Assembly: GCF_001883705.2 (NCBI RefSeq)
Contig: NZ_MDEQ02000017.1
Location: 1 to 64,000, forward strand
DNA: 64,000 bases
DNA from: Burkholderia catarinensis
Lineage (GTDB): Bacteria; Pseudomonadota; Gammaproteobacteria; Burkholderiales; Burkholderiaceae
Reading direction: 5' to 3'
Shown: one piece after another, positions 62,793-64,000 of the stretch
How the letters are laid out: each line of letters opens with the position of its first letter
Position numbering within the stretch: the first letter of the stretch is position 1
Notes under the pieces: model-generated
The model's input: only the letters and a program-made list of their open reading frames with translations
What the model was told of the DNA's origin: nothing
Database searches by the model: none
Position numbers and translations under genes: made by a program

Positions 62793-64000
62793 CTATTCGT
62801 CGCGCAGCGCCTCGGCCGGCCGCACTCGTGCGGCGCGCCAGCTCGGGTAGAGCGTCGCGACGCACGACATCAGGAACGCGGCCGCGGCGATCTCGATCAC
62901 GTCGATCGCCGCGAGTTTCGACGGCAGCGAACTGAGGAAATACACGGACGGCGTCAGGAAGCGGATGCCGAGCAGTTGCTCGATGGCCGGCAGCACCCAC
63001 GGGATGCTCACCGCGATCGCGCAGCCGAGCGCGACGCCCGCCAGCGTGCCGGCGAGGCCGATCGTCATCCCCTGGATCGCGAAGATCTTCGTGATCGACC
63101 CGGGCGGCGCGCCGAGCGTGCGCAGGATCGCGATGTCGCCCTGCTTCTGCGTGACGGTCATCACGAGCGACGACACGAGGTTGAACGCGGCGACCGCGAC
63201 GATCAGCATCAGGATCAGCGACAGCATGCGCTTTTGCAGCCGCTCGGCTTCGAACCACGTGCGGTTCTGCCGCGTCCAGTCGCGGATATAAAGATCGCCT
63301 GACAGCGTGCGCGACAGCGCCAGCGCGATGTCGGGCGCGCGCTGCAGATCGTCGATGCGCAGCCGGATGCCGGTCGGTGCGGGCACGTTGAACAGCTTCT
63401 GCGCGTCGCGGATGTGGATGTACGCGAGCGCGCTGTCGTACTGGTAGTGGCCCGACTCGAACGTGCCGACCACGTTGAATTGCCGGAACCGCGGCAGCGC
63501 CTCGCCGATGCGCGCGGTGTTGCCGGGCGCGAAGAACGTGATGCGGTCGCCGATCTTCACGTGCAGCGCGTCGGCCAGCGCGGCGCCGAGCACGATGCCC
63601 ATCTCGCCCGGCACGAGCGCGTCGAGGCGCCCGGTCTTCAGCTTGCGCGCGATCTCGGACACGCGCGGCTCGAGCACGGGATCGATGCCGCGCAGCGCGA
63701 CGCCCGTCACGCTGCCCGCGTTCGTCAGCAGCGCCTGCGCATCGACATAGGGCGCGACGGCGCGCACCGCCGGGTTCTGCAGCGATTCGTGCGCGGTGAG
63801 CCGCCAGTCGGGCATCGCGCCCGACGGCGAGAAGATTTCCACATGCGCGAGCACCGACAGCATCCGGTCGCGCACCTCGGTGCGAAAGCCGTTCATCACC
63901 GACAGCACGACGATCAGCGCGGCGACGCCGAGCGCGATGCCGGCCATCGCGGCGCCGGCAATGAACGACACGAAGCCGTCGCCGGCCGCGCGCCGGCCGC
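62793..64000 (-). CDS. LolC/LolE-type lipoprotein-releasing ABC permease (5' part outside window)
   Basis: About 402 residues of a LolC/E-family permease, missing its N-terminal ~20 residues beyond the window edge (the frame stays open to 64000 and reads GDGFVSFIAG before the usual hydrophobic helix). It has the first membrane helix (GVAALIVVLSVMNGF), a large periplasmic MacB-like domain and three C-terminal helices of the FtsX type, ending PSWRAARVRPAEALRDE. It releases lipoproteins from the inner membrane together with LolD. No LolD gene follows in the window. Confidence 0.9.
   Translation of the reverse strand, partial: GRRAAGDGFVSFIAGAAMAGIALGVAALIVVLSVMNGFRTEVRDRMLSVLAHVEIFSPSGAMPDWRLTAHESLQNPAVRAVAPYVDAQALLTNAGSVTGVALRGIDPVLEPRVSEIARKLKTGRLDALVPGEMGIVLGAALADALHVKIGDRITFFAPGNTARIGEALPRFRQFNVVGTFESGHYQYDSALAYIHIRDAQKLFNVPAPTGIRLRIDDLQRAPDIALALSRTLSGDLYIRDWTRQNRTWFEAERLQKRMLSLILMLIVAVAAFNLVSSLVMTVTQKQGDIAILRTLGAPPGSITKIFAIQGMTIGLAGTLAGVALGCAIAVSIPWVLPAIEQLLGIRFLTPSVYFLSSLPSKLAAIDVIEIAAAAFLMSCVATLYPSWRAARVRPAEALRDE

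Noticed and set aside
62600..62935. ORF of 111 codons with a purine-rich upstream sequence
   Set aside because: It is Arg-rich, overlaps the end of the LolC/E gene antisense, and has no recognisable domain. A 36-codon frame at 62661-62771 is also too weak to call.

Overview
The window is GC-rich, densely coded DNA that reads like a Burkholderia genome, most likely the Burkholderia cepacia complex. The assignment rests on gene content and is an inference: a choXWV choline importer with a GlxA-type AraC regulator, an sdaA-soxBDAG sarcosine cluster, the hopanoid genes hpnI and hpnL, DUF4148 secreted proteins and a DUF2339/DUF3999 pair, with many ATGA start/stop overlaps. I see no rRNA, tRNA, CRISPR array or prophage. 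The only mobile-element trace is the tail of an ISL3-type transposase at the left edge.

Left part (1-10.4 kb): transposase remnant, a NIPSNAP-like protein, a GNAT acetyltransferase, a potassium-ATPase subunit kdpB standing without kdpA, kdpC or kdpD but followed by a KdpE-like response regulator, a small lytic transglycosylase, and a DUF3999/DUF2339 envelope protein pair. 11-15.3 kb: choline import (choV, choW, regulator, choX) ending in a strong terminator. 15.4-25.4 kb: small accessory units (TRIC-type channel, PACE efflux pump with divergent LysR, BNR-repeat protein with a ubiquitin-like MoaD/ThiS protein, NTF2-like protein with divergent LysR, Asp/Asn beta-hydroxylase-like protein, two DUF4148 proteins, cytochrome b561, and a QseBC-like two-component system). 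25.7-28.4 kb: a small membrane protein and hpnI-hpnL. 28.4-35.4 kb: a complete four-carbon sugar-acid (erythronate/threonate) catabolic cluster, denD-otnI-MFS-otnC-otnK-ltnD, with a GntR/FadR-type regulator. 35.5-43.9 kb: an AraC regulator, sdaA, soxBDAG and folB. 44-45.8 kb: hipBA with a striking operator array. 45.9-49 kb: an old-yellow-enzyme reductase with divergent LysR, and a second lytic transglycosylase. 49-52.9 kb: an OsmF/YehZYXW-type osmoprotectant importer. 53-64 kb: a 2-hydroxyacid dehydrogenase, an OsmC-like remnant, a two-partner secretion pair (TpsB plus a GLUG-repeat TpsA), a lipoprotein S15 peptidase, and a LolC/E permease running off the right edge.

A metabolic theme runs through much of the window: uptake of choline and related quaternary amines (choXWV, osmF-yehYXW), oxidation of the downstream product sarcosine (soxBDAG) with one-carbon transfer to tetrahydrofolate, and conversion of serine to pyruvate (sdaA). 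The betaine and dimethylglycine demethylation steps are not encoded here. The observations I rate most worth a second look are the regularly spaced (about 49 bp) set of four TTCC-N9-GGAA-type sites in front of hipBA, the orphan kdpB/response-regulator pair, the ubiquitin-like protein ending in Gly-Gly beside a BNR-repeat protein, and a TTAA-N7-TTAA box between a QseBC-like operon and cytochrome b561. I found no convincing wholly new multi-gene system.
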